Source: Calditrichaceae bacterium (GTDB lineage: Bacteria; Calditrichota; Calditrichia; RBG-13-44-9; J075). Taken from it: a stretch of DNA of 32,358 bases. This document shows positions 23,626 to 30,916 of the stretch, in pieces. The stretch is from assembly GCA_013360445.1 (NCBI GenBank), contig JABWBP010000049.1, forward strand, positions 1 through 32,358, in the 5' to 3' direction. Below the pieces are notes generated by a model that saw only the letters and a program-made list of their open reading frames with translations, did not search any database and was not told the origin of the DNA. Both the position numbers and the translations under genes were made by a program. Every line of letters starts with the position of its first letter. The first letter of the stretch is position 1.

Positions 23626-23921
23626 ATCTCGACAGCTTCGTTTAAGATATGTTTGCCGATTCGGGGTTTCAGATCTTCCTTCATCACCAGGTCAACTTTA
23701 ATCCCCAGCAAATCACTCAAATAGTTTTCCATTTCAATAAAGGCAATTAAATCTATCGAGAGTGGTTTTTTCAGCTCGACCAGAATATCCAGATCGCTTC
23801 CCTCTTTTTGTTCTTCGCGAACAAACGAGCCAAAAATCTCTAATCTCACCACCCCGTACTTGTTTGAGAGATAGGGTTTCTGCTGCCGGAGAATTTCCCG
23901 GATCTCGGTAAGCGTTTTCAT
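23622..23921 (-). CDS. Minimal nucleotidyltransferase (MNT/MntA-like)
   Basis: A 99-residue protein of the polymerase-beta-like minimal nucleotidyltransferase family. The GS motif is FGSFVREEQ (Gly31-Ser32). The acidic triad is Asp43 and Asp45 in GSDLDILVEL plus Asp77 in KVDLVM, so the active site looks intact. Relatives are usually antitoxins that adenylylate a HEPN toxin encoded next door, but no HEPN gene is seen on either side. It has AGGAG five bases before the ATG and overlaps fahA by four bases. It may be an orphan antitoxin or have been recruited to another role. Confidence 0.9.
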   Translation of the reverse strand: MKTLTEIREILRQQKPYLSNKYGVVRLEIFGSFVREEQKEGSDLDILVELKKPLSIDLIAFIEMENYLSDLLGIKVDLVMKEDLKPRIGKHILNEAVEI

Positions 23922-23929
23922 ATTAACTC

Positions 23930-24931
23930 CTATAAAAGTTTCAGCCCCCGCAAATCCTCGCGCGGCTCGTCGAAGCTGCAACTGCCGAAGGAAATGGCGT
24001 AGTTCTGCCGCGCCCGGGTGATCTCGTCTAACGAGGCGCGCAGGTTCTTCCAGGCGAACGCCCGCCGGGTGAAGATGAAATTGCTGGCGTCTTCGTCTTC
24101 GATGATTTCCTGGATTTGCTCCGCGGAAAGATTGTGCGCCTCCGCCAGCACCGCCGCGCCAAAAACGTTCAAAAATCCGTGCATTTTCACCTTCGCGGCG
24201 CGGTTGAAATGGCGCACCGGGTGGTGCAGCCCGGCGGTGGCTTTCAGGGGCACGCGCTGGTCGATGCAGGCGCTGATAGCCGCGGCCGCCTGCTCCGGGG
24301 AAGGATACATTTGCGGCTCCACCCCGCCGCAGCGCAGTTTGAATCCCGCGCTTTTGTAGCGGGTGAATTTGTTCCCGCGCTGCAGGTAGCGGTTGTGCTC
24401 GGCGATTCCCTTCACCGCGGCGTGCAATACTTTTTTCCACTCTTTGCCAAAGCTGATAAAGTCCGCCTCGAAGTAGGCGGCGACTTCCGGGGGGCCATTT
24501 TTTTCCAGCGCCGCAGCAAAGGCACTTAACAGTTGGGAAGTTGCCGACGCTCCCGGCGAGTGCAGCGCCTCCCCGGGCAGGCGCACTTCCAACACGTCCG
24601 CCGTCGCCCGGCCCTGGTGGAATTCCAGGAACTCCCGGATCGCTTCCAAATCTTTTTCCAACCCGGCCAGGAATTCCTCTTTCGTTTTCCCGCTCCTTCC
24701 CAAAACCGAAAACCGGAAAGGCTCTCCTTCCTGAAACAGGCTGTCCTGGTAGGGCTGCAGCTCCCGCAGGCGTGCGGCAGGGCAGATGAAGCGGGAGAGC
24801 ATCCCGGCGTCGGGGCTTTTGCGGTATTCGGCGTACTGCTGGATCGCCTTCTCCATGGGCAGTTGGGCGGGGGGAAACAATCCCGCGTAGTCGATCAGTT
24901 TTTCCATGAAGCTTTGAAAGGGTTTGGACAT
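23930..24931 (-). CDS. Conserved protein of unknown function next to fumarylacetoacetase
   Basis: A 333-residue soluble protein with no signal peptide or membrane segment. It begins MSKPFQSFMEKLIDYAGLFP and has conserved-looking blocks: LSRFICPAARL, VLEVRLPG, AAYFEAD, GFKLRCGG, VPLKATAGLHHPVRH and MHGFLNVFGAA. Alternation of short strands and helices suggests a TIM-barrel-like enzyme, and the ATAGLHHP segment with two histidines looks like an active-site loop. I recall similar uncharacterised proteins in other bacteria and plants but cannot name a function. The ATG at 24931 has GGGGAG seven bases upstream; the frame is open to 25021 without support. It is only eight bases from the nucleotidyltransferase gene, in the same unit as fahA. 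Confidence 0.82.
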   Translation of the reverse strand: MSKPFQSFMEKLIDYAGLFPPAQLPMEKAIQQYAEYRKSPDAGMLSRFICPAARLRELQPYQDSLFQEGEPFRFSVLGRSGKTKEEFLAGLEKDLEAIREFLEFHQGRATADVLEVRLPGEALHSPGASATSQLLSAFAAALEKNGPPEVAAYFEADFISFGKEWKKVLHAAVKGIAEHNRYLQRGNKFTRYKSAGFKLRCGGVEPQMYPSPEQAAAAISACIDQRVPLKATAGLHHPVRHFNRAAKVKMHGFLNVFGAAVLAEAHNLSAEQIQEIIEDEDASNFIFTRRAFAWKNLRASLDEITRARQNYAISFGSCSFDEPREDLRGLKLL

Positions 24932-25402
24932 GCACGCGCTCCCCGAAAAACCATGAATCGGCTCCTGGCCTCCCGGCGGTTTTGCTATTGTTAGTCCGGT
25001 GAAAGAACCCTGAACATTCAAACAAATTGCATGAAATTCGCACCCGGGTCTTAACCACCGCGAGGTTTAGCCAAACGAGGGGGTGAATTTACAGCATTTT
25101 CCCCGGAAAACAAAAGGAACAATGCAAAGTGTAAATTCCCTTGCCGGGGGGAATGGAGGGTGTTATAGTGTTTTGGTGTTTTGGATTGCTTCCCGTAACA
25201 TTAGAGTTGTTGTGAAATAAGCAAAAAGCCACGAATGCCCACGAATTTTCACGAATGTTTTTTTAGAAGGTGCTTGTTTTTCTTCGTGTTCATTCGTGCT
25301 GATTCGTGGCTGACTTTTGAACGAACTGGTTCAAAATCCTTATTTCGCAATAAGTCTATTAAAACACCATAGCACTAAAACATTAACCGACGGAATAGAA
25401 AC
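24932..25402. promoter_or_regulatory. Gene-free divergent spacer (unknown gene / thiI) dominated by nested repeats
   Basis: The 471-base region between divergent genes must hold both promoters. From 25161 to 25387 it is occupied by three nested inverted repeats, annotated separately. The remaining 230 bases hold no convincing gene; TTTTCCCCGGAAAA at 25095-25108 is a small palindrome. Confidence 0.6.
25161..25387. repeat. Three nested inverted repeats
   Basis: The outer arms are a TAGTGTTTTGGTGTTTTGG stutter (25161-25184) and its complement ACACCATAGCACTAAAAC (25358-25387). The middle arms are TTGTGAAATAAG (25210-25221) and CTTATTTCGCAA (25339-25350). The inner arms are three ten-base units each, CCACGAATGC-CCACGAATTT-TCACGAATG (25228-25257) against TTCGTGTTCATTCGTGCTGA and the following TTCGTGGC (25283-25310). 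The layering suggests successive insertion at one site or very long hairpin formation. Confidence 0.85.
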
Positions 25403-26581
25403 ATGAACCTGCTCGCGAACTACTGCATCGTTCTCCATTACTCCGAGATCGGGGTAAAAGGGGGGAACCGGAAATTTTTTGAGAACCAGTTGGCGAAGAA
25501 TATTCGCGCCGCCCTGGGAGACCTCTTTCCGGCGCGGGTTCAGCGGGTGTACGGGCGCTTTGTGATCCCTTTAGGGGGAGATTTCGACTGGCCGGCCATT
25601 TCCGCCCGCTTGCAGAAAGTGGTGGGGCTGGCAAATTTCGCTTTAGCGGAGATGGCGGCGCAGGACGCGGAGCGGATCCTGGAAACCGCCTGCCGGCAGA
25701 TGCAGGGGCAGAAGTTTTCCACCTTCCGGGTAACCACCCGGCGTATCCAGAAATCCTTCCCGCTAAGCTCCGACGCTCTTTCCGCAAAGGTGGGGGAGGC
25801 GATCCGGCGGCAAAGCGGGGCAAAAGTGGATTTGGATCACCCGGAAGCGGTCTGCTATATCGAAATCGTGGATAATTTTGCTTTAGTGTACCGCGAAAAA
25901 ATCCCCGGCCTGCGCGGGCTGCCGGTGGGCGGCAGCGGCAAGGCGGTCAGCCTGCTCTCCGCCGGGATCGACTCCCCGGTGGCCTCTTACAAGATCATCA
26001 CCCGGGGGGTGAAGCTGATTTTCGTGCACTTCCACAGCATTCCCTACACCAGCCCGGCCTCGGTAGCCAACGCCAAACGCTTGGTAGAACGGTTGGCCGA
26101 ATACCAGCTTTCCGCCAAACTCTACTGCGTTCCCTTCCTGGAAATCCAGCAGGCCATTCTGCTGAGCGCCCCGGCGGAGTACCGGGTGGTGCTCTATCGC
26201 CGGGCCATGCTGCGCATTGCGGAAAAAATTGCCAAAAAAGAGAAAGCCCAGGCCCTGGTGACCGGGGAGAGCATCGGGCAGGTGGCCTCGCAGACCCTGG
26301 CGAACCTGCGGGTGATCGACGAAGCGGCCGCGCTGCCGGTGCTGCGCCCCCTTTCCGGCAGCAGCAAGGAAGAAATCATCGCCCTGGCGCAGCAGATCGG
26401 CACCTTCGAGATTTCCACGGAACCCTATGAAGACTGCTGCTCCCTGTTCGTTCCGGCGCACCCGGCCACCGCAGCCCTGCCGGGGATGGTGGTGGAGGCG
26501 GAAAGGAAGCTGGATTGGAAACCCCTGATAGCGAAGGCGCTGATGGGGGCGGAGGTGGGGTGGTTTGGGGTAGTGGAATAA
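25403..26581 (+). CDS. thiI: tRNA 4-thiouridine synthase (short form)
   Basis: ATP-dependent enzyme that makes 4-thiouridine at tRNA position 8. The 392 residues comprise an NFLD/THUMP region (about 1-165, IVLHYSEIGVKGGNRKFFE) and a PP-loop ATPase domain with SAGIDSPVASY at residues 186-196, where SGGIDSP is more common. VTGESIGQVASQTLANL and a C-terminal PYEDCCSLFVP segment follow. The E. coli rhodanese domain is missing, as in many bacteria and archaea, so sulfur is probably delivered by a separate desulfurase. The ATG start lies after repeat-rich DNA and lacks a strong ribosome site. Function is secure. Confidence 0.94.
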   Translation: MNLLANYCIVLHYSEIGVKGGNRKFFENQLAKNIRAALGDLFPARVQRVYGRFVIPLGGDFDWPAISARLQKVVGLANFALAEMAAQDAERILETACRQMQGQKFSTFRVTTRRIQKSFPLSSDALSAKVGEAIRRQSGAKVDLDHPEAVCYIEIVDNFALVYREKIPGLRGLPVGGSGKAVSLLSAGIDSPVASYKIITRGVKLIFVHFHSIPYTSPASVANAKRLVERLAEYQLSAKLYCVPFLEIQQAILLSAPAEYRVVLYRRAMLRIAEKIAKKEKAQALVTGESIGQVASQTLANLRVIDEAAALPVLRPLSGSSKEEIIALAQQIGTFEISTEPYEDCCSLFVPAHPATAALPGMVVEAERKLDWKPLIAKALMGAEVGWFGVVE

Positions 26582-27192
26582 AGAGATTCATTTTATATCA
26601 GGAGTTATGTCTGAATTGCCATGATTCCGGAACGCCGGGATCGTGACCACTGATTTCAACATCATTCAAGAAAAAATCTCCCCGCGGAAAGTTTTGCTTG
26701 CCTCACCCGGATTAATTTTTATATTGACCGGTAGATCACGACGGTGGAGCGCAAAACTGAAGTGTGCAAAACTGAAGTTTTGCACTCCGGCATCCGGAAA
26801 TAACTAACCCGGCGGCGAGATCAATTCCCATCCTGCTCGTTCCCCATTTCCGGATCACGCTTCTGCGAGAAATTTCATCCGCGTTCCTGAATCGGAATCG
26901 GTTTTATAGACCCGGGTTTTTTCCGGGCAATACCGCGCCGCCGCTACCGAGTTTCCCGGCGACCCGGGCAGTCCCACCGCTGCGCAAACATCTTCCCGGC
27001 CCGTAAAGGGCGGAATTCGTCTGGTAGTCCCCCGCCCGGGCCGGTGAATCGGAAAAACAGTGAGCCGGCGGCTTCGCCCCATCCCCGGTTCACCGTTTCA
27101 CCGATTCAAAAATTCAGGACGACAATATGAACCGGGGCCAGGAGCGCCCGGTTTGCTCACTAACTCCAACCTTCACCATGAAAGGAGGCCCC
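26582..27192. other. Gene-free 611-base spacer between thiI and the KamA-like gene
   Basis: No convincing gene. It contains the palindromes at 26746-26790, a CCCGGGTTTTTTCCGGG mini-hairpin near 26910, and an imperfect inverted repeat at 27040-27110 (GGTGAATCGG against CCGATTC, CCGG-GTTCACC). The promoter for the radical SAM gene should be near the right end. Confidence 0.6.
26746..26790. repeat. Tandem GCAAAACTGAAG palindromes
   Basis: GGAGCGCAAAACTGAAG (26746-26762) is followed by TGTGCAAAACTGAAGTTTTG and CACTCCGG (26763-26790). This is a degenerate half copy beside a full copy of the palindrome family seen at 1621, 12492 and 28635. Confidence 0.8.
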
Positions 27193-28605
27193 ATGAAAAA
27201 GCCCACTTTTTCAGCCGCACTCCCCTCAAAGGACCGCGAATATCCCCGCTACCAGGCGTATTCGCTGCACAATTTCAGGAAGATACCGCAGTTAAAAAGG
27301 TTGAGCGAGGAGCAGATTTTCGACATCGAAGTAGTCGGGAACGTGTTCCCCTTCAAGACCAATAATTACGTGGTGGATGAACTGATCAACTGGGATGAGG
27401 TACCCCATGATCCCATCTTCGTGCTCACCTTTCCTCAAAAAGAGATGCTGCAACCGCATCATTACCGGGAAATGGCCAAAATTCTCCGCAGCGGGGCAGA
27501 CCCCGAAAAAATCAACCGGGCGGCCAACCGCATTCGCGCCCAGTTGAATCCCCATCCCGCCGGGCAAATGGAGCACAACGTGCCGGAATTAGAGGGCCGG
27601 AAACTGACCGGCATCCAGCACAAATACCGCGAGACGGTGCTGTTCTTCCCCAACCAGGGTCAAACCTGCCACGCCTACTGTACTTTCTGCTTCCGCTGGC
27701 CGCAATTTGTGGGTATTGATGAGTGGAAATTTGCCATGAAGGAGACGGATCTGTTAGTGGAATACCTGCGCCGCCACCCGGAAGCGAGCGACGTGCTCTT
27801 TACCGGCGGCGATCCCCTGATTATGAGCCCCCGGCTGCTGGCGGGATACCTGGAAGCTCTGCTGGAGGCGGATTTGCCGAACCTGCAAAATATCCGCCTG
27901 GGAACCAAGGCGCTGGGCTACTGGCCGTACAAGTTCTTCGCCGATCCCGGGGCGGAGGAGCTTCTCGCCCTGTTCGAGAAAGTCGCTCGCTCCGGCAAGC
28001 ACCTGGCCATCATGGCGCACTTTTCCCACTACCGGGAGCTGTCCACCCCGGCGGTAAGGAAGGCGATCCGCAAGATCAAGCAGACCGGGGCGGAAATTCG
28101 CACCCAGTCGCCGGTGCTGCGGCACATCAACGCCGACGCGCAGACCTGGGCAAAAATGTGGAAGGAGCAGGTGCGGTTGGGCTGCATTCCCTATTACATG
28201 TTCGTGGTGCGCGACACCGGGGCGCAGCACTACTTTGGGGTTCCGCTGGTGGAGGCCTGGCACATCTTCCGCAAAGCTTACCAGATGGTGAGCGGAATTT
28301 CCCGCACGGCGCGGGGGCCCAGCATGTCCTGCGGCCCCGGCAAAGTGCAGGTGTTAGGCGTCAGCGAGGTAAACGAGGAAAAGGTGATGGTGCTGAGAAT
28401 GCTCCAGGGAAGGAATCCCGCCTGGGTCAACCGGCCCTTTTTCGCGCAATACGACCCGGAGGCGATCTGGTTAGACGATTTGCAGCCGGCCTTCGGAAAG
28501 GAGCGCTTCTTTTTCGAGGAAGAATTTCCCCTGCCGCGCGCCCGCAAGTTCCGGCACGGGGCGGCTTCCCTGAAAAGCGCGGAAGCGGCGAAAACGCTGT
28601 CTTAA
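27193..28605 (+). CDS. KamA-family radical SAM protein (lysine 2,3-aminomutase-like)
   Basis: A 470-residue radical SAM protein. The 4Fe-4S/SAM motif C-x3-C-x2-C is TCHAYCTFCFRWPQF (Cys159, Cys163, Cys166), followed by TGGDPLIMSP, the KamA-type glycine/aspartate strand. Lysine 2,3-aminomutase uses SAM and PLP to move an amino group; its PLP lysine sits in a PGGGGK motif. The nearest equivalent here is MSCGPGKVQVLG, so PLP use is plausible but unproven, and the substrate may differ from lysine. I start at ATG 27193 with AAAGGAGG four bases before; ATG 27178 and 27127 are in frame but less well placed. No lysine-fermentation genes are nearby. Confidence 0.88.
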   Translation: MKKPTFSAALPSKDREYPRYQAYSLHNFRKIPQLKRLSEEQIFDIEVVGNVFPFKTNNYVVDELINWDEVPHDPIFVLTFPQKEMLQPHHYREMAKILRSGADPEKINRAANRIRAQLNPHPAGQMEHNVPELEGRKLTGIQHKYRETVLFFPNQGQTCHAYCTFCFRWPQFVGIDEWKFAMKETDLLVEYLRRHPEASDVLFTGGDPLIMSPRLLAGYLEALLEADLPNLQNIRLGTKALGYWPYKFFADPGAEELLALFEKVARSGKHLAIMAHFSHYRELSTPAVRKAIRKIKQTGAEIRTQSPVLRHINADAQTWAKMWKEQVRLGCIPYYMFVVRDTGAQHYFGVPLVEAWHIFRKAYQMVSGISRTARGPSMSCGPGKVQVLGVSEVNEEKVMVLRMLQGRNPAWVNRPFFAQYDPEAIWLDDLQPAFGKERFFFEEEFPLPRARKFRHGAASLKSAEAAKTLS

Positions 28606-28634
28606 ATTATATTCGCTCAGGGTAATTTTTTGCG

Positions 28635-28667
28635 CCGGGAGTGCAAAGCTGAAGCTTTGCACTCCGG
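28635..28667. repeat. CCGGGAGTGCAAAGCT palindrome
   Basis: The best-formed member of the family: CCGGGAGTGCAAAGCT, then GA, then AGCTTTGCACTCCGG. It lies 30 bases after the KamA-like gene, which converges on the minus-strand UXS gene. It could act as a transcript end for both, although no T-run follows. Confidence 0.85.
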
Positions 28668-28684
28668 TTGAGGAAAGCCGGGGA

Positions 28685-29641
28685 TTATACCCGAAAATAG
28701 CGCGACGCTTCCTCGGTTGCTTCGGAAAGCATCTCATCGAAGTAGAGGAAACCCTCGTCCAACTCGACCTTGGGTTCCCAGTCCAACTTTTCCAGCGCCA
28801 GGCGGATATCCGGCTGGCGCTGGCTGGGATCGTCTTCCGGCAGCGGCAGGTAGCAAATTTTTGAGCGGGAACCGGTCAGGTGAATGACCGTTTCGGCCAA
28901 TTCCAACATGGTAAACTCGTTAGGATTGCCTAAGTTGACCGGCCCAATGAAATTTTCCGCAGCCATCATGCGGATTGCCCCATCTACCAGGTCGTCCACG
29001 TAGCAAAATGAACGGGTTTGGGAGCCATCGCCATAAATCGTGATATCCTGGTTTTTCAAGGCCTGGGTAATAAAATTGCTCACCACGCGCCCGTCATTCA
29101 GCGCCATGCGGGGGCCGTAGGTATTGAAAATACGAATAATTTTAATATCTACCTTGCTCTTGCGGTGGTAATCCATGGTCAGGGTTTCCGCCACCCGCTT
29201 CCCCTCATCGTAACAACTGCGCGTTCCGATGGGATTTACGTGCCCCCAGTAGGTTTCCGGCTGAGGGTGAACCTGGGGGTCGCCATAGACTTCCGAGGTA
29301 GAAGCCAATAAAAACCGCGCTCTCACCCGCTTCGCAACCCCTAACATATTGATGGTTCCCATCACGTTGGTTTTAACGGTTTTTACCGGGTTGTACTGAT
29401 AATGCACCGGCGAAGCGGGGCAGGCAAAGTGATAAATCTGGTCAATTTCTAAGTAAATCGGCAGGGTAATGTCGTGGCGAATCAGCTCGAAACGATGATT
29501 ATCCATCAGGTGCATCACGTTCCGCTTAGAGCCGGTAAAAAAATTATCTAAGCAAATGACCTCGTGGCCCTGCTCTAACAATTTTTCACACAAAAACGAC
29601 CCGATAAATCCCGCGCCGCCGGTTACTAAAATCCGTTTCAT
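28685..29641 (-). CDS. UDP-glucuronate decarboxylase (UDP-xylose synthase)
   Basis: A 318-residue extended short-chain dehydrogenase making UDP-xylose from UDP-glucuronate for surface polysaccharides. It shows the NAD motif GGAGFIG (residues 8-14), [12 protein letters not shown] typical of UXS, the SCYDEGKR segment with catalytic Tyr144 and Lys148, and [22 protein letters not shown] precedes the ATG. It runs in the same direction as lptB but is separated by 327 bases that include G/C-rich repeats upstream in its control region. Close relatives include UDP-glucose 4-epimerases, but the [12 protein letters not shown] segment favours UXS. Confidence 0.93.
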   Translation of the reverse strand: MKRILVTGGAGFIGSFLCEKLLEQGHEVICLDNFFTGSKRNVMHLMDNHRFELIRHDITLPIYLEIDQIYHFACPASPVHYQYNPVKTVKTNVMGTINMLGVAKRVRARFLLASTSEVYGDPQVHPQPETYWGHVNPIGTRSCYDEGKRVAETLTMDYHRKSKVDIKIIRIFNTYGPRMALNDGRVVSNFITQALKNQDITIYGDGSQTRSFCYVDDLVDGAIRMMAAENFIGPVNLGNPNEFTMLELAETVIHLTGSRSKICYLPLPEDDPSQRQPDIRLALEKLDWEPKVELDEGFLYFDEMLSEATEEASRYFRV

Positions 29642-29968
29642 ATCTTCCTCTCCGGTTTAAATCTTCCACAATCCCTGTAATTCAATGATGTCTCGGCGGA
29701 TAAGTTTCTCAGTGAGATCAACTCCCAACACCGCCGCTGATCAATATTCGGCAGGGCGATAAAATTTATTAATTTAGAGTCAGAAATGCAAAAGATTCGC
29801 AAGACAGGGACAGGGGCAGGTGGCAGGGGGCAGGGACAGGGGCAGGAGTGAGGGTAGGAATAGGGGCGAGAGGAGAATTGTTTCTGCCCCTGCTCCTGCT
29901 CCTGTCCCTGCTAACTGCTCCTGCCACCTGCTCCTGCCCCCTGCCCCTGCCCCCTGCCCCTGCCCTCT
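29642..29968. repeat. Spacer with G-rich / C-rich inverted stutter
   Basis: Positions 29642-29802 are AT-rich and should hold the UXS promoter. Positions 29803-29870 stutter CAGGGGCAGG words and 29884-29966 their complement, forming a long imperfect inverted repeat that ends three bases from the lptB stop codon. No gene is supported. Confidence 0.75.
29937..29965 (-). other. Potential G-quadruplex just after lptB
   Basis: On the minus strand, five G-runs (3, 4, 5, 4 and 5) are separated by two-base CA loops. This satisfies the classical G-quadruplex pattern in the sense strand of the lptB transcript, four bases beyond its stop codon. It may act in 3' end formation. Confidence 0.6.
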
Positions 29969-30730
29969 TCACCGGATCAGGCGGAAGTCCTCGCCTAAGT
30001 AGAGTTTGCGCGCTTCCGGGTCGTTGGCCAGGAATTCGCTGTCGCCCTGCTTGAGCACCTGCCCCTCGAACAAAAGATAAGCGTGGTCGGTGATGGAGAG
30101 GGTCTCGTGAACGTTGTGGTCGGTAATCAGAATTCCGATGTTCTTTTCTTTTAACTTTTTCACGATGCTCTGAATATCCTGCACGGCGATGGGATCCACT
30201 CCTGCAAACGGCTCATCCAGCAAAATGAAGCGGGGATTGTTTACCAGGGCGCGGGCAATCTCGGTTCGCCGCCGCTCTCCGCCGGATAAGTTATATCCCT
30301 TGTTTTTAGCGATATGGCTGATCCGCAATTCTTCCATTAGCTCCTGGGAGCGCTGCCTGCGCACCGACCGGGGGAATTTCAGCACCTCCATAATCGCCAG
30401 CAGGTTTTCCTCCACGGTCAATTTGCGGAAAATGGAAGCTTCCTGGGGCAGGTAGGCCACTCCCCGGCGGGCGCGTTTATACATGGCCAGGTTGGTAATA
30501 TCCTCGTCGTCGATGAAGATTTTACCGGCGTCGGGCCGGATCAGGCCGGTGATGATGTAAAACGAAGTGGTTTTCCCCGCCCCGTTCGGCCCCAACAGCC
30601 CGACGATCTCACCCTGTTTCACCTGCAAACTGACGTCATTCACCACCTTGCGCTTGCCGTAAATTTTGACCAGGCTTTCGGAGCGTAAGATAGAGTGATT
30701 ATGATTTTCCGGGGGTGCTGCTTCTGGCAT
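29969..30730 (-). CDS. lptB: LPS export ABC transporter ATPase
   Basis: Cytoplasmic ATPase that powers LPS extraction from the inner membrane through LptFG. The 253 residues show Walker A GPNGAGKT (47-54), Q-loop Gln96, signature LSGGE (148-152), Walker B FILLDEP (168-174) and switch His205 in TDHNVHE. The segment [23 protein letters not shown] is typical of LptB. I start at ATG 30730 with AAAGG upstream; the frame is open to 30784 but that part is spacer sequence. It follows the LptA/OstA-like gene on the same strand, the usual order for lpt genes. lptF, lptG and lptC are not in the window. Confidence 0.95.
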   Translation of the reverse strand: MPEAAPPENHNHSILRSESLVKIYGKRKVVNDVSLQVKQGEIVGLLGPNGAGKTTSFYIITGLIRPDAGKIFIDDEDITNLAMYKRARRGVAYLPQEASIFRKLTVEENLLAIMEVLKFPRSVRRQRSQELMEELRISHIAKNKGYNLSGGERRRTEIARALVNNPRFILLDEPFAGVDPIAVQDIQSIVKKLKEKNIGILITDHNVHETLSITDHAYLLFEGQVLKQGDSEFLANDPEARKLYLGEDFRLIR

Positions 30731-30753
30731 TTTCAAACCTTTGCGTTCGTAAG

Positions 30754-30914
30754 TGATGCTACACAGGTTTAAGAAATTAGCCACAGAGCCACAAAGGGCA
30801 CAGAGAAAATCAAATATTCAGTGAGAATCGGACTACTTTGCGATACCAGAGATTGAAAATATTGATAAAACCTTCGTGTTCTCTGTGTCTCTGTGGCAAA
30901 ATGCGTAACATCAG
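30754..30914. repeat. CCACAGAG inverted repeat between lptA-like and lptB
   Basis: The left arm (30754-30806) has TGATGCTACACA and then CCACAGAGCCACAAAGGGCA. The right arm (30871-30913) has GTGTTCTCTGTGTCTCTGTG and then TGCGTAACATCA. Both inner and outer blocks pair. The CCACAGAG words are shared with the repeats at the window ends. Confidence 0.8.
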
Positions 30915-30916
30915 TT

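Noticed and set aside
23930-25058. Long minus-strand frame that runs in frame into the nucleotidyltransferase
   Set aside because: It is an Arg/Gly-rich shadow of the conserved unknown gene in another frame; the nucleotidyltransferase has its own AGGAG and ATG at 23921.
25228-25310. Possible CRISPR array from the ten-base CACGAAT units
   Set aside because: Units are far too short, have no unique spacers, occur in inverted arms and lack cas genes.
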